From Staphylococcus sp. ACRSN (GTDB lineage Bacteria; Bacillota; Bacilli; Staphylococcales; Staphylococcaceae), in NCBI RefSeq assembly GCF_022346615.1, contig NZ_JAKRNS010000004.1, positions 124,001 through 188,000 of the forward strand: 64,000 bases of DNA, read 5' to 3'. Each line of letters begins with the position of its first letter. The stretch's first letter is position 1. Of the stretch, positions 1 through 8,504 are shown in pieces. The translations under genes were made by a program, and so were the position numbers. Under the pieces are notes generated by a model. The model saw only the letters and a list, made by a program, of their open reading frames with translations. It was not told the DNA's origin and searched no databases.

Positions 1-454
1 ATATATTTACGACTGTATTTTCCCACTCATATGGTACAATAAATCCGCTTAAAATAATTATAAATAATATAACTATATTTATAAGCATATTCATTAGAAA
101 ATGGCTAAACTTGGAAGAGTTATTATAATTAAAAATATTTTTCCAATAATTTATATACATGTCTTTCTATTCTCCTTTTATTTTAATAGAAAATTAGGGC
201 AGGAGCGAAACGGTCCCTACCCTATGTGTGGGATTTTTGACAATTGTGTTTTATGGTATATACATTCCCGCGTTAAAAATAAATTTAGAAATTTGGGTTT
301 TCCAAAAATGCCCACACCACTATTTTATATTTAATTTAAATGATAAACAATTCTTTTTAACAAAAATGTATGCTTTTTAATTTTTGTCTAACTTTTCTCA
401 CACAATCATAAAACCATGTATATTCAAACGGATTGAATATACATGGTTTTATGT
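1..454. other. Intergenic edge region, no gene seen
   Basis: AT-rich DNA downstream of the minus-strand murI-rdgB-phosphodiesterase unit. It holds a weak hairpin near 195-222, a long imperfect dyad (229-247 with 298-316) and a perfect hairpin at 408-452. An open frame at 101-334 lacks a ribosome binding site and runs across these inverted repeats, so I do not call it a gene. Confidence 0.6.
408..452. terminator. Perfect 20-bp hairpin, probable terminator
   Basis: The two 20-nt arms (408-427 and 433-452) are perfect inverted repeats around a 5-nt loop, three bases from the stop of the minus-strand phosphodiesterase gene. There is no strong U tract on either strand, so it may stop transcription weakly or protect the mRNA 3' end. 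Confidence 0.7.
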
Positions 455-964
455 TTAAATTTTAAATTGGTTTTGTTCAATAACATTGTGTTCACGGTTT
501 CTAAATTTAATGACTGCTTGACCATTATTTTCATCAATTTCGAGTTCTACATATGTTTCTTCTACATTACTTCTAGATTGTGAAATACTACCGGGATTAA
601 TTACATGTACATCCCCAATGACTTCATGTTTAGCCACATGTGTGTGTCCATAAAATGCAAATTGACATTGATTTGCTTTAGCTTGCTCAGCTAGATGCAT
701 ACGTGAGCGGTTTACATTGTATAGATGACCATGTGTAAAAAATGCACGTATTCCATTTTTCTCAACAACTGCTTCATTTGGAAATTCAGGATAGAAATCA
801 GTGTTCCCTTTCACTTTATGGAAATAGCTAAGTTCCGTATCGTCAAATGAGAATTCTGAATCACCTAAATGAATCGCAACATCGATATCATCATTTCTTT
901 GTATCACATCATATAAAATTCCTTGCTCAGTATGGTTATCACTAATCAGAATCCATTTTGTCAT
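455..964 (-). CDS. YsnB/YfcE-family metallophosphoesterase
   Basis: Small calcineurin-like phosphoesterase of about 169 residues, the usual size for the YfcE/MJ0936 group, probably a cytosolic phosphodiesterase of unknown physiological substrate. The metal-binding motifs are all visible: D9/H11 (SDNH), H32-x-G-D35, the GNTD loop near 53-56, H78-G-H80 and G-H107-T-H109. An upstream ATG at 970 makes a 4-nt ATGA overlap with the rdgB stop. The ribosome site AAGGTG lies 7 nt before the ATG at 964 but only 1 nt before 970, so I favour 964. It is the last gene of a murI-rdgB-phosphodiesterase unit and is followed by a hairpin. Confidence 0.9.
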   Translation of the reverse strand: MTKWILISDNHTEQGILYDVIQRNDDIDVAIHLGDSEFSFDDTELSYFHKVKGNTDFYPEFPNEAVVEKNGIRAFFTHGHLYNVNRSRMHLAEQAKANQCQFAFYGHTHVAKHEVIGDVHVINPGSISQSRSNVEETYVELEIDENNGQAVIKFRNREHNVIEQNQFKI

Positions 965-966
965 AG

Positions 967-1545
967 TCATTCACCTTCTATATACGCTTTTAACTTATCG
1001 ATTGCTTTACCACGATGGCTAATTTCACTTTTCTCTACAGCTGTTAATTGAGCCATTGTTTTATTTTTTTCTTTTATAAAGAAAATTGGATCATATCCAA
1101 ATCCATTGTCACCTATTTTACTTAATGTAATTTCACCTTGTACAGTACCCTTAAATTGTTTGGTTGTTTCATCAGGTGCACTCATACTTATAACACAAAC
1201 AAATTGAGCAGTGCGGTCTGTTTCGTCATCAAGATTCGTTAATACCTTTTCAATATTTGCATTATCATCTTTATCTGCACCTGCATAACGCGCCGAATAA
1301 ACCCCAGGTTCACCATTTAATGCAAATACTTCTAACCCACTGTCATCTGCAATTACTCTTTTATTCAATGCTTTTGCTGCCGCTTCAGATTTCAAACGTG
1401 CATTAGCTTCAAAAGTATCTCCTGTTTCTTCGACATCAAAACCATCAATAATTTCAGAAATACCTATGACATTATATTCAGGAAATATGACTTTAAAGTC
1501 ATTAATTTTTCCTTTGTTATTTGATGCAATTACGATATCTTCCAT
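967..1545 (-). CDS. rdgB: XTP/dITP pyrophosphatase (RdgB/HAM1)
   Basis: House-cleaning nucleotide pyrophosphatase that hydrolyses ITP, dITP and XTP to the monophosphate, keeping deaminated purines out of DNA and RNA. The 192-residue length matches the family. The N-terminal substrate loop SNNKGK (8-13), the ADDSGLEV motif near 66-74 and the C-terminal FGYDPIF and SHRGKA motifs are present. Its start overlaps the murI stop by one base (TAATG), and its stop overlaps an upstream in-frame ATG of the phosphodiesterase gene by four bases, so the three are probably co-translated. This murI-rdgB-ysnB order is typical of staphylococci. Confidence 0.96.
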   Translation of the reverse strand: MEDIVIASNNKGKINDFKVIFPEYNVIGISEIIDGFDVEETGDTFEANARLKSEAAAKALNKRVIADDSGLEVFALNGEPGVYSARYAGADKDDNANIEKVLTNLDDETDRTAQFVCVISMSAPDETTKQFKGTVQGEITLSKIGDNGFGYDPIFFIKEKNKTMAQLTAVEKSEISHRGKAIDKLKAYIEGE

Positions 1546-2357
1546 TATTTCGACTCCTCACATGTAACTTCTATTCGTTCAACTTTGACATTCATATTTA
1601 GCCACTCTTCAATAATTCTTTCAATATGTTCAGTATCACCAGTTGCAAAAAATTTATGTTTTGGTTTTCGCTTATATCCCGCATGTTCATTACTAAATGT
1701 TAGTAAAGCACTGACTTCACGAGCAGTTTCTAAACCTGATGAGATTACAACTTTTTCCCCACCAAAGTACTCATTAATCGGTTGATATAATAATGGATAA
1801 TGTGTGCACCCTAGTATAATTGTATCCGCATCACTATTTCTCCATTGCTTGAGTGTCTGATGCATTACTATACTTGTAATCGTTGGATCTTTATAGCGCA
1901 TCTTTTCTACTAATGGTACAAATCCTGGGCAAGCAATTCCTGAAACCTCAACATTAGGATTAATATTTTTTATATGATGTCGATATGCCTCTGATTTTAT
2001 TGTACCTTCCGTACCTAGAATCAAAACATTCTGATTCTTAGTCGTCATAATGGCCGTTCTCGCACCGGGTTCTATAACACCGATAACTGGTATTGGCAAA
2101 AGATTTTGTAAATGATTTAAAGCAACTGCAGTCGCTGTATTACATGCAATCACTAACATTTTTATATCAAATGTCATAAGCTTTTCAGCTAGCTCGGTCG
2201 TGAATTTTCTAACTTCTGAACCTTCTCTTGGTCCGTAAGGGCAACGTTGAATATCCCCTAGATAATAAATGGTTTCATTAGGGAGTTGACGCATAATTTC
2301 TTTCGCAACTGTCAAACCGCCGACCCCTGAATCAATAACGCCTATTGGTTTATCCAT
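1545..2357 (-). CDS. murI: Glutamate racemase
   Basis: Cytosolic cofactor-independent racemase making D-glutamate for peptidoglycan. The two catalytic cysteines are C72 (IACNTAT) and C184 (LGCTHYP), counted from the ATG at 2357. DSGVGGLT near the N-terminus and [11 protein letters not shown] are family motifs. The frame extends upstream to a TTG at 2375 and an ATG at 2369, but the GAGG ribosome site falls inside that stretch, and family proteins begin at the [11 protein letters not shown] position, so 2357 is the better start (270 aa). It heads a unit with rdgB and the phosphodiesterase gene. The sdh terminator lies between it and sdhB. Confidence 0.95.
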   Translation of the reverse strand: MDKPIGVIDSGVGGLTVAKEIMRQLPNETIYYLGDIQRCPYGPREGSEVRKFTTELAEKLMTFDIKMLVIACNTATAVALNHLQNLLPIPVIGVIEPGARTAIMTTKNQNVLILGTEGTIKSEAYRHHIKNINPNVEVSGIACPGFVPLVEKMRYKDPTITSIVMHQTLKQWRNSDADTIILGCTHYPLLYQPINEYFGGEKVVISSGLETAREVSALLTFSNEHAGYKRKPKHKFFATGDTEHIERIIEEWLNMNVKVERIEVTCEESK

Positions 2358-2524
2358 ATTTGACTTCATCCTCAACTAATTTACTTAATCTTTATTTTAG
2401 CACAGTCACAATTTCAAAATCATTCATCAAGATTGAAAGTAAGTATATTTTTTAAATTATATATAATATTTGCACCAATTTTTATCTTTTTAAAAATAGG
2501 ATCCTTTGATTAATATAAAAAAGA

Positions 2525-2558
2525 GGCCTAACACTTGTTCAGCACAAATGTTAAGCCC
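2525..2558 (-). terminator. Terminator of sdhCAB
   Basis: On the minus strand a GGC-T-TAACA stem pairs with TGTTAGGCC with two imperfect pairs, followed by a run of T residues. It lies about 20 nt after the sdhB stop. Confidence 0.8.
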
Positions 2559-2577
2559 TAGACTGCATATATTAAAA

Positions 2578-3390
2578 TTAATTCACCTGATGGTCAGAAC
2601 CAAAGAACGATTTAAACATATGGAAAGATGTTTCTCTGTTTAATGCTGCGATAGATGTTGTCAAAGGAATACCTTTTGGACACGCATTGACACAGTTTTG
2701 AGAATTACCACACTCTTGTAATCCTCCTCCACCCATTAACGCATCTAATCGCTCATCTTTAGTCATTGAACCTGTTGGATGTAAATTAAACAATCTAACT
2801 TGTGAGATGGCTTGCGCACCAACGAAGTCATTTTTACTCGTTACATTAGGACACACTTCTAAACATACACCACAAGTCATACATTTTGATAATTCATAAG
2901 CTGTTTGACGTTTCTTTTCAGGCATACGTGGCCCTGGTCCTAAATCGTAAGTACCATCAATCGGTACCCATGCTTTCATACGTTTTAAGTTATCAAACAT
3001 TCTTGTACGATCAACTTGTAAATCACGAATAACTGGGAAAGTATTCATTGGTTCTAGTTTAATAGGCTGTTCTAATTGATCAACAATTGCAGAACATGAT
3101 TGTCTTGCTGTACCATTAATCACCATAGAACATGCGCCACAAACTTCTTCCAAACAGTTCATATCCCAAACAACTGGTGTTGTCTTTTCACCTTTACTGT
3201 TTACTGGATTACGTCGAATTTCCATTAAACATGCAATCACATTTAAATTTTCTCTATATGGAATTTCAAATTCTTCTTCATATGGTTTTGAATCTGAATT
3301 ATCTTGACGTTTTATAATTAATTTAATCGTTTTTTGTTTACTTTCATTATCTTTTACTGGAGTTTCATTTGCTTCTTTAATCTCTGCCAT
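2578..3390 (-). CDS. sdhB: Succinate dehydrogenase iron-sulfur subunit
   Basis: Electron-transfer subunit of complex II, carrying electrons from the flavoprotein to the membrane anchor and menaquinone. The cysteines for three clusters are visible: C79, C84, C87 and C99 for the N-terminal [2Fe-2S] ferredoxin domain; C170, C173, C176 and C180 (CMTCGVCLEVCP), with C227, C233 and C237 (CGNSQNCVNACP), for the [4Fe-4S] and third cluster. The length of 270 aa fits the Bacillus-type enzyme. It is the last gene of sdhCAB, 2 nt after sdhA, and is followed by a terminator. Confidence 0.97.
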   Translation of the reverse strand: MAEIKEANETPVKDNESKQKTIKLIIKRQDNSDSKPYEEEFEIPYRENLNVIACLMEIRRNPVNSKGEKTTPVVWDMNCLEEVCGACSMVINGTARQSCSAIVDQLEQPIKLEPMNTFPVIRDLQVDRTRMFDNLKRMKAWVPIDGTYDLGPGPRMPEKKRQTAYELSKCMTCGVCLEVCPNVTSKNDFVGAQAISQVRLFNLHPTGSMTKDERLDALMGGGGLQECGNSQNCVNACPKGIPLTTSIAALNRETSFHMFKSFFGSDHQVN

Positions 3391-3392
3391 GA

Positions 3393-5156
3393 TTATTTAC
3401 CCCCTGTAGACTTAGTAGAATAATCGCGCTTACGTGGTGGAATTAAACTAATATCAACTGGTTCATAAGTGAATTCAGGCGCTTCTGATTTACCTTTATA
3501 ACTAGCTAATGTTGTCTTCAACCATTCTTCATCGTTTCTGTCTGGAAATTCAGGTTTGTAATGTGCACCACGAGATTCATTTCGGTTATAGGCACCTATT
3601 GTAATTACACGTGCAAGCACTAACATATTCCATAATTGACGAGTAAAGAATACTGCTTGGTTACTCCAAGTTTGAGTATCTTCAATGTCGATATCTTGAT
3701 AGCGTTCCATTAATTCTACAATTTTCTTATCAGTTTCAAGTAATTTTTTATTATCACGAACAACGGTAACATTTGCTGTCATGATTTCTCCAAGTTCTCT
3801 ATGAATTTTATAGGCATTTTCTGTACCCTTCATAGAAAGCAATTGATCAAATTTTTCTTGTTCTGCTTGAACAGCACTTTCATACATTACATCATCTAAA
3901 TCAGTATATGATTTTTCAATATTTGCTATATAATCTAAAGCATTTGGTCCAGCAACTGTCCCACCATAAATGGCAGATAATAATGAGTTTGCACCTAATC
4001 GATTACCACCATGCTGTGAATAATCACATTCACCTGCTGCAAATAAGCCTTTAATATTTGTCATTTGGTCATAATCAACATATAAACCACCCATTGAATA
4101 ATGAACTGCTGGGAAAATTTTCATTGGTACCTTACGAGGATCATCACCCGTGAATTTTTCATAAATCTCAATAATACCACCTAATTTTACATCTAACTCA
4201 TGTGGGTCTTTATGTGATAAATCAAGATACACCATGTTTTCCCCATTGATACCTAATTTTTGGTTCACACATACATCGAATATTTCACGTGTTGCAATAT
4301 CACGAGGTACAAGATTACCATAGTCAGGATATTTTTCTTCTAAGAAATACCAAGGTTTACCGTCTTTATATGTCCAAATACGTCCGCCTTCACCACGAGC
4401 TGACTCACTCATCAATCGTAATTTATCGTCACCTGGAATTGCTGTTGGATGAATTTGTATAAATTCGCCGTTTGCATACATTGCACCTTGTTGATACACA
4501 ATAGATGCAGCTGAACCAGTATTAATCATTGAGTTAGTTGTTTTACCAAAGATGATACCTGGGCCACCAGTCGCCATAATAACTGCATCTGAACCAAATG
4601 ATTCGATTTCAGATGTAGTCATATTTTGAGCAACAATTCCTCTCGCCATATTATCATCATCTTTGACAATTCCTAGGAATTCCCAACCTTCATATTTATT
4701 AACTAAACCATCTACTTCAAAGCTTCGAACTTGTTCATCCAAAGCGTAAAGTAACTGTTGACCTGTCGTAGCACCAGCATATGCAGTACGGTGATGCAAT
4801 GTACCACCAAAACGTCTAAAGTCTAATAACCCTTCATTCGTTCTATTGAACATAACACCCATGCGGTCTAATAGATGAATAATTTTTGGTGCTGCTTCAG
4901 TCATAGCTTGAACCGGTGGTTGGTTAGCCAAGAAGTCACCACCATACACTGTATCATCAAAGTGAACAGCTGGTGAGTCACCTTCACCTTTAGTATTAAC
5001 CGCACCGTTAATACCACCTTGTGCACACACAGAGTGTGAACGTTTAACCGGAACTAATGAGAACAAGTCCACATGTGCACCTTTTTCTGCTGCTTTAATT
5101 GTTGCCATGAGACCGGCCAGTCCACCACCGACAACAATAACTTTCTTCTCTGCCAT
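3393..5156 (-). CDS. sdhA: Succinate dehydrogenase flavoprotein subunit
   Basis: Catalytic subunit oxidising succinate to fumarate at the inner face of the membrane. The FAD dinucleotide fold GGGLAG starts at residue 10. H41 in RSHSVCAQGG is the expected covalent FAD histidine. HRTAYAGATTG, RGEGGRIW and the capping-domain motifs follow in order. At 587 residues it is full length. It sits between sdhC (40 nt upstream) and sdhB in the order sdhC-sdhA-sdhB used by firmicutes with a single diheme anchor. Confidence 0.97.
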   Translation of the reverse strand: MAEKKVIVVGGGLAGLMATIKAAEKGAHVDLFSLVPVKRSHSVCAQGGINGAVNTKGEGDSPAVHFDDTVYGGDFLANQPPVQAMTEAAPKIIHLLDRMGVMFNRTNEGLLDFRRFGGTLHHRTAYAGATTGQQLLYALDEQVRSFEVDGLVNKYEGWEFLGIVKDDDNMARGIVAQNMTTSEIESFGSDAVIMATGGPGIIFGKTTNSMINTGSAASIVYQQGAMYANGEFIQIHPTAIPGDDKLRLMSESARGEGGRIWTYKDGKPWYFLEEKYPDYGNLVPRDIATREIFDVCVNQKLGINGENMVYLDLSHKDPHELDVKLGGIIEIYEKFTGDDPRKVPMKIFPAVHYSMGGLYVDYDQMTNIKGLFAAGECDYSQHGGNRLGANSLLSAIYGGTVAGPNALDYIANIEKSYTDLDDVMYESAVQAEQEKFDQLLSMKGTENAYKIHRELGEIMTANVTVVRDNKKLLETDKKIVELMERYQDIDIEDTQTWSNQAVFFTRQLWNMLVLARVITIGAYNRNESRGAHYKPEFPDRNDEEWLKTTLASYKGKSEAPEFTYEPVDISLIPPRKRDYSTKSTGGK

Positions 5157-5196
5157 AAATTGTCACTCCCCTAAATATATAACTAAGACTTGTAAA

Positions 5197-5808
5197 TTAT
5201 AAAAATGCGAGAATAGCGCTTAAACCAATATAAGACACTATGATAAACACGATGAGTGATACCCATGTGAAAATTTGTTGCGATCTCTTAGACTGTAGTA
5301 CACCCCAAGTTACTAAGAATGACCATAGACCATTTGCAAAATGGAATGTTACTGACAACATACAAATGATGTAGAAAATTAACCAAAACGGATTAGATAC
5401 GATATCATGTACCATATCAAAATTAACTTCATGACCTAAAGCACGTTGAATACGTGTTTGCCATAAATGAATCGCTACGAATATGAATGTTAATATTCCA
5501 GTCAAACGTTGTAACAAGAACATCCAGTTTCTAAATCTTGAGTAATGTCCTACATTTTCCTTCGCTGTAAAAGCAATATGTACACCGTAAACTGCATGAT
5601 AAAAAATTGGAATATAGATTACTACAAATTCTAAAACAATTAAAAAAGGTAATGATTCCATAAATCCAGCTGCTTTGTTAAATGCATCAGCACCTTTAGT
5701 AGCTTGATGGTTTACTAACAAATGGATAAGTAAGAATCCACCTATCGGAATTACGCCTAATAATGAATGTAAGCGTCTTAAATAGAATTGATTTTTCGAA
5801 TATGCCAA
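5197..5808 (-). CDS. sdhC: Succinate dehydrogenase cytochrome b558 subunit
   Basis: Membrane anchor of complex II with about five hydrophobic helices (near 15-35, 55-80, 100-122, 140-162 and 180-202). It is expected to bind two haems b and reduce menaquinone. Candidate haem-ligand histidines occur in the helices (for example LLIHLLVN, FYHAVYGVHI, VAIHLW, VTFHFANG). The length of 203 aa matches the Bacillus SdhC type rather than the split SdhC/SdhD of enterics. First gene of the operon; a CcpA-like site lies about 230 nt upstream. Confidence 0.95.
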   Translation of the reverse strand: MAYSKNQFYLRRLHSLLGVIPIGGFLLIHLLVNHQATKGADAFNKAAGFMESLPFLIVLEFVVIYIPIFYHAVYGVHIAFTAKENVGHYSRFRNWMFLLQRLTGILTFIFVAIHLWQTRIQRALGHEVNFDMVHDIVSNPFWLIFYIICMLSVTFHFANGLWSFLVTWGVLQSKRSQQIFTWVSLIVFIIVSYIGLSAILAFL

Positions 5809-6114
5809 AAGGAAGCCCCCCTGTGAAACAAATAAATTTATTTGGTATTCTTTTAAACTTCATATATAAAGCGTTTTCTTATAATAGTAAAGTTGATGCT
5901 AGACAACGAATTAGTTTAGTAGTGATAAATACCACACAACCTTGTCGTTAATCATCTTATTTAGCATTGAAGCATATTCCTGATTTAAAATTACATAATT
6001 GCTAAAATATGATGCATAATTGATAATATTTCTCAATTATAAAACGCTTACATATACAGTTAAAAAAAAGAATCCCTGTTAGTAGCTATTGTAACACTAA
6101 AATATAAGAATTTG
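5809..6114. other. sdhC upstream region
   Basis: AT-rich leader and promoter region of sdhCAB (minus strand). It contains a good catabolite-responsive-element-like sequence at 6037-6054 and a poorer AAGCG-TTTTC match near 5868. No coding sequence is supported. Confidence 0.6.
6037..6054 (-). promoter_or_regulatory. Candidate cre (CcpA site) upstream of sdhCAB
   Basis: Read on the minus strand, the site TATGTAAGCGTTTTATAA matches 16 of 18 positions of the CcpA consensus WWTGNAARCGNWWWCAWW. CcpA control of TCA-cycle genes is known in staphylococci; occupancy here is inferred from the match alone. Confidence 0.5.
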
Positions 6115-6137
6115 GGCATGAGAATGATTCTCATGCC
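6115..6137 (-). terminator. Terminator of uvrC
   Basis: Perfect palindrome GGCATGAGAAT-G-ATTCTCATGCC lying 11 nt past the uvrC stop. The T-rich tract is on the uvrC side rather than after the stem, so termination may be weak. The next gene, sdhC, has its own upstream region. Confidence 0.7.
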
Positions 6138-6148
6138 ATTATTTTTTG

Positions 6149-7936
6149 TCACTTTTTATCATTTAAAGCTTGATGTAGGTTTTGTGCTACTTTAACTGGT
6201 AATCCAGAAGATTGTAACTCTGCAACTGTAGCCTCTTTCATTTTCTTTATAGAACCAAAAGTGCGTAACAACTTCGTTTTTCGTTTTGAACCAATACCTT
6301 CAACAGTATCTAGTACAGATTGCAAACCTGTTTTTTGTCTTGTTTGACGATGAAATGTTATAGCAAATCGGTGCACTTCATCTTGAATACGATGCAGTAA
6401 ATAAAAAGCCTGGCTATTTTTCTTCAAAGGTATAATACTCGCTTGTTCACCATACAATAACTCTGAAGTTTGGTGTTTATCATTTTTCTGAAGACCTGCA
6501 ACAGGAATATCTAGACCTAGTTCATTTTCTAATACATCCATCACACCATTCATATGTCCTTTACCCCCATCAACGATAATTAAATCAGGCAAGGGGGTGC
6601 CTTCATTCAATACTCGTGTATAACGACGACGTACGACCTCACGCATTGATTTATAATCATCCGGTCCGTCAACTGTTTTAATCTTATATTTACGGTAGCC
6701 CTTTTTATTTGGTTTCCCATCAATAAACGATACCATTGCAGAGACCGGATCCACCCCTTGGATATTTGAGTTATCGAATGCTTCAATGCGAATTGGCGTT
6801 TGTATTCCCATTCTATCCCCTAATTCTTCTATTGCTTTAACAGTACGAGACTCATCTTTAGAAATTAATTCAAATTTATTGTCTAAGGTTACTTCTGCAT
6901 TATGTTTAGCAAGGTCAACCATTTCTTTTTTCTTACCTTTAAGCGGTTGTACAATCTTTGTATCTACTACAGATTGTATTACCTCTTTATTTAAATGATT
7001 TGGAATATGCACTTCTTTTGGTAAAAGATGTTGATTCAAATCATAAAATTGTCCAATAAACGTATAAAACTCTTCTTCTGGCGTTTGTTGAACAGGTATC
7101 ATCGTTGCATCTCTTTTAATCATATTCCCTTGTCTTATAAAAAATACTTGGATACACATCCATCCTTTGGAAACACTATATCCAAAGACATCTCTAATTG
7201 TGTTATCTGAAGAAGTAATTTTTTGTTTTTTGGTTAAGTTATGAATATGTTGAATTAAATCTCTATATTCTTTAGCCTGTTCAAAGTCTAAATTTTCGCT
7301 TGCTTCTAACATTTTTTGCTCTAAATTATTAAGTATGGTCTTATCTTCACCATTTAAAAAATCTGAAATTTCCTTGGTCATTTCAGCATATTTTTCTAAA
7401 TCCACTGGATAGACACATGGCCCCATACATTGTCCGATGTGATAATATAAGCATAATTTATCTGGCATTTTATCACATTTTCTAAATGGATAAATGCGAT
7501 CTAATAATTTCTTCGTTTCTTGAGCAGAATATGCATTAGGATAGGGTCCAAAGTATTTACCACTATTCTTTTTCACTGTTCTTGTGACAATTAATCTTGG
7601 ATGCTTTTCTTTAGTGATTTTTATAAATGGGTAACTTTTATCATCTTTTAACAAAATATTATAACGTGGTTGATATTGCTTGATTAAATTCAATTCTAAT
7701 AGTAAGGATTCTGTTTCACTAGATGTTACGATAAATTCAAAATTACGTATCTCACCAACAAGCCTAGTCGTTTTTGCATCATGTGCACCCGTAAAATAAG
7801 ATCTTAAGCGATTGCGTAATTTCTTAGCTTTTCCAACATAAATGACTTGATCATTTCGATCTTTCATTAAATAACAACCTGGTTCCGTTGGTACAACAGA
7901 TAATTTCTGTTTAATTGCCATTTGATAGTCTTCCAT
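6149..7936 (-). CDS. uvrC: UvrABC system protein C
   Basis: Nuclease subunit of nucleotide excision repair, making the 3' and 5' incisions after UvrB loading. Domains in order: N-terminal GIY-YIG nuclease (about 15-95, with GCYLM and IYVGKAK), a cysteine-bearing linker, a UVR motif near 200-235 that pairs with UvrB, the RNase H-like 5' nuclease domain (EAFDNSN, VDGGKGH), and C-terminal helix-hairpin-helix repeats ([11 protein letters not shown]). I choose the ATG at 7936 because an AGGAGG ribosome site lies 7 nt upstream; an in-frame extension to 7954 lacks one. The product is 595 aa, normal for the family. Confidence 0.97.
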   Translation of the reverse strand: MEDYQMAIKQKLSVVPTEPGCYLMKDRNDQVIYVGKAKKLRNRLRSYFTGAHDAKTTRLVGEIRNFEFIVTSSETESLLLELNLIKQYQPRYNILLKDDKSYPFIKITKEKHPRLIVTRTVKKNSGKYFGPYPNAYSAQETKKLLDRIYPFRKCDKMPDKLCLYYHIGQCMGPCVYPVDLEKYAEMTKEISDFLNGEDKTILNNLEQKMLEASENLDFEQAKEYRDLIQHIHNLTKKQKITSSDNTIRDVFGYSVSKGWMCIQVFFIRQGNMIKRDATMIPVQQTPEEEFYTFIGQFYDLNQHLLPKEVHIPNHLNKEVIQSVVDTKIVQPLKGKKKEMVDLAKHNAEVTLDNKFELISKDESRTVKAIEELGDRMGIQTPIRIEAFDNSNIQGVDPVSAMVSFIDGKPNKKGYRKYKIKTVDGPDDYKSMREVVRRRYTRVLNEGTPLPDLIIVDGGKGHMNGVMDVLENELGLDIPVAGLQKNDKHQTSELLYGEQASIIPLKKNSQAFYLLHRIQDEVHRFAITFHRQTRQKTGLQSVLDTVEGIGSKRKTKLLRTFGSIKKMKEATVAELQSSGLPVKVAQNLHQALNDKK

Positions 7937-8030
7937 TCGATATCCTCCTTTCAAATTATTTTTAATTTCGCCACTAAAACTTGCTCTGTATTATAAAATA
8001 ACAAATTAATGCGATGCAATATATTAAATT

Positions 8031-8066
8031 GCTTGCTAACATAAAAATGCTTGCTAACATAAAAAT
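8031..8066. repeat. Tandem duplication of 18 nt
   Basis: The 18-mer GCTTGCTAACATAAAAAT occurs twice head to tail (8031-8048 and 8049-8066) immediately beside the trxA terminator stem. Confidence 0.9.
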
Positions 8067-8090
8067 GGGACATTAAATAAATAATGTCCC
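8067..8090 (-). terminator. Terminator of trxA
   Basis: GGGACATTA pairs perfectly with TAATGTCCC around a 6-nt loop. On the minus strand it is followed by ATTTTTATG. It lies about 20 nt after the trxA stop. Confidence 0.85.
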
Positions 8091-8108
8091 AACTTGCTAA
8101 TATTTAGA

Positions 8109-8423
8109 TTATAAGTGTTTATCTAGTACTTCTGCTAAGTTTTCTTTAGGTTGGAAACCTACTACTTTATCTACTGGTTCACCGTCTTTAAATACGATTA
8201 AAGTTGGAATACTCATAACTTCAAATTTAGCAGCAGTTGATGGGTTTTCATCAACGTCTAATTTTAAAATATTTGCTTTACCATCATAGTCGCCTGCTAA
8301 TTCTTCTAAAACTGGCGCGATCATTTTACAAGGTCCACACCAAGTTGCCCAAAAATCTACTAAATTAACACCTGATTGAATGTTTTCATCAAAGTTTGAA
8401 TCTGTTACTTTTACGATTGCCAT
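8109..8423 (-). CDS. trxA: Thioredoxin
   Basis: Cytosolic 104-residue disulfide reductase, substrate of thioredoxin reductase and electron donor to ribonucleotide reductase and peroxidases. The redox motif WCGPC places the cysteines at C29 and C32, with the cis-proline in SIPTL. The frame begins at 8432, but the ATG at 8423 follows an AGGAGG with a 10-nt gap and gives the standard length. It lies 81 nt downstream of mutS2, with its own ribosome site and terminator, at the end of the zapA-cvpA-polX-mutS2 block. Confidence 0.97.
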   Translation of the reverse strand: MAIVKVTDSNFDENIQSGVNLVDFWATWCGPCKMIAPVLEELAGDYDGKANILKLDVDENPSTAAKFEVMSIPTLIVFKDGEPVDKVVGFQPKENLAEVLDKHL

Positions 8424-8504
8424 AAATGCCAATCCTCCTTAAATTTCAAATGATGAGCAAATTATAACAGACTTTATATTATTCTGCATAGCACTTGCTC
8501 ACGT

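Noticed and set aside
101..334. Open frame of 77 codons on the plus strand
   Set aside because: It has no ribosome binding site and runs through inverted repeats; composition is like intergenic DNA.
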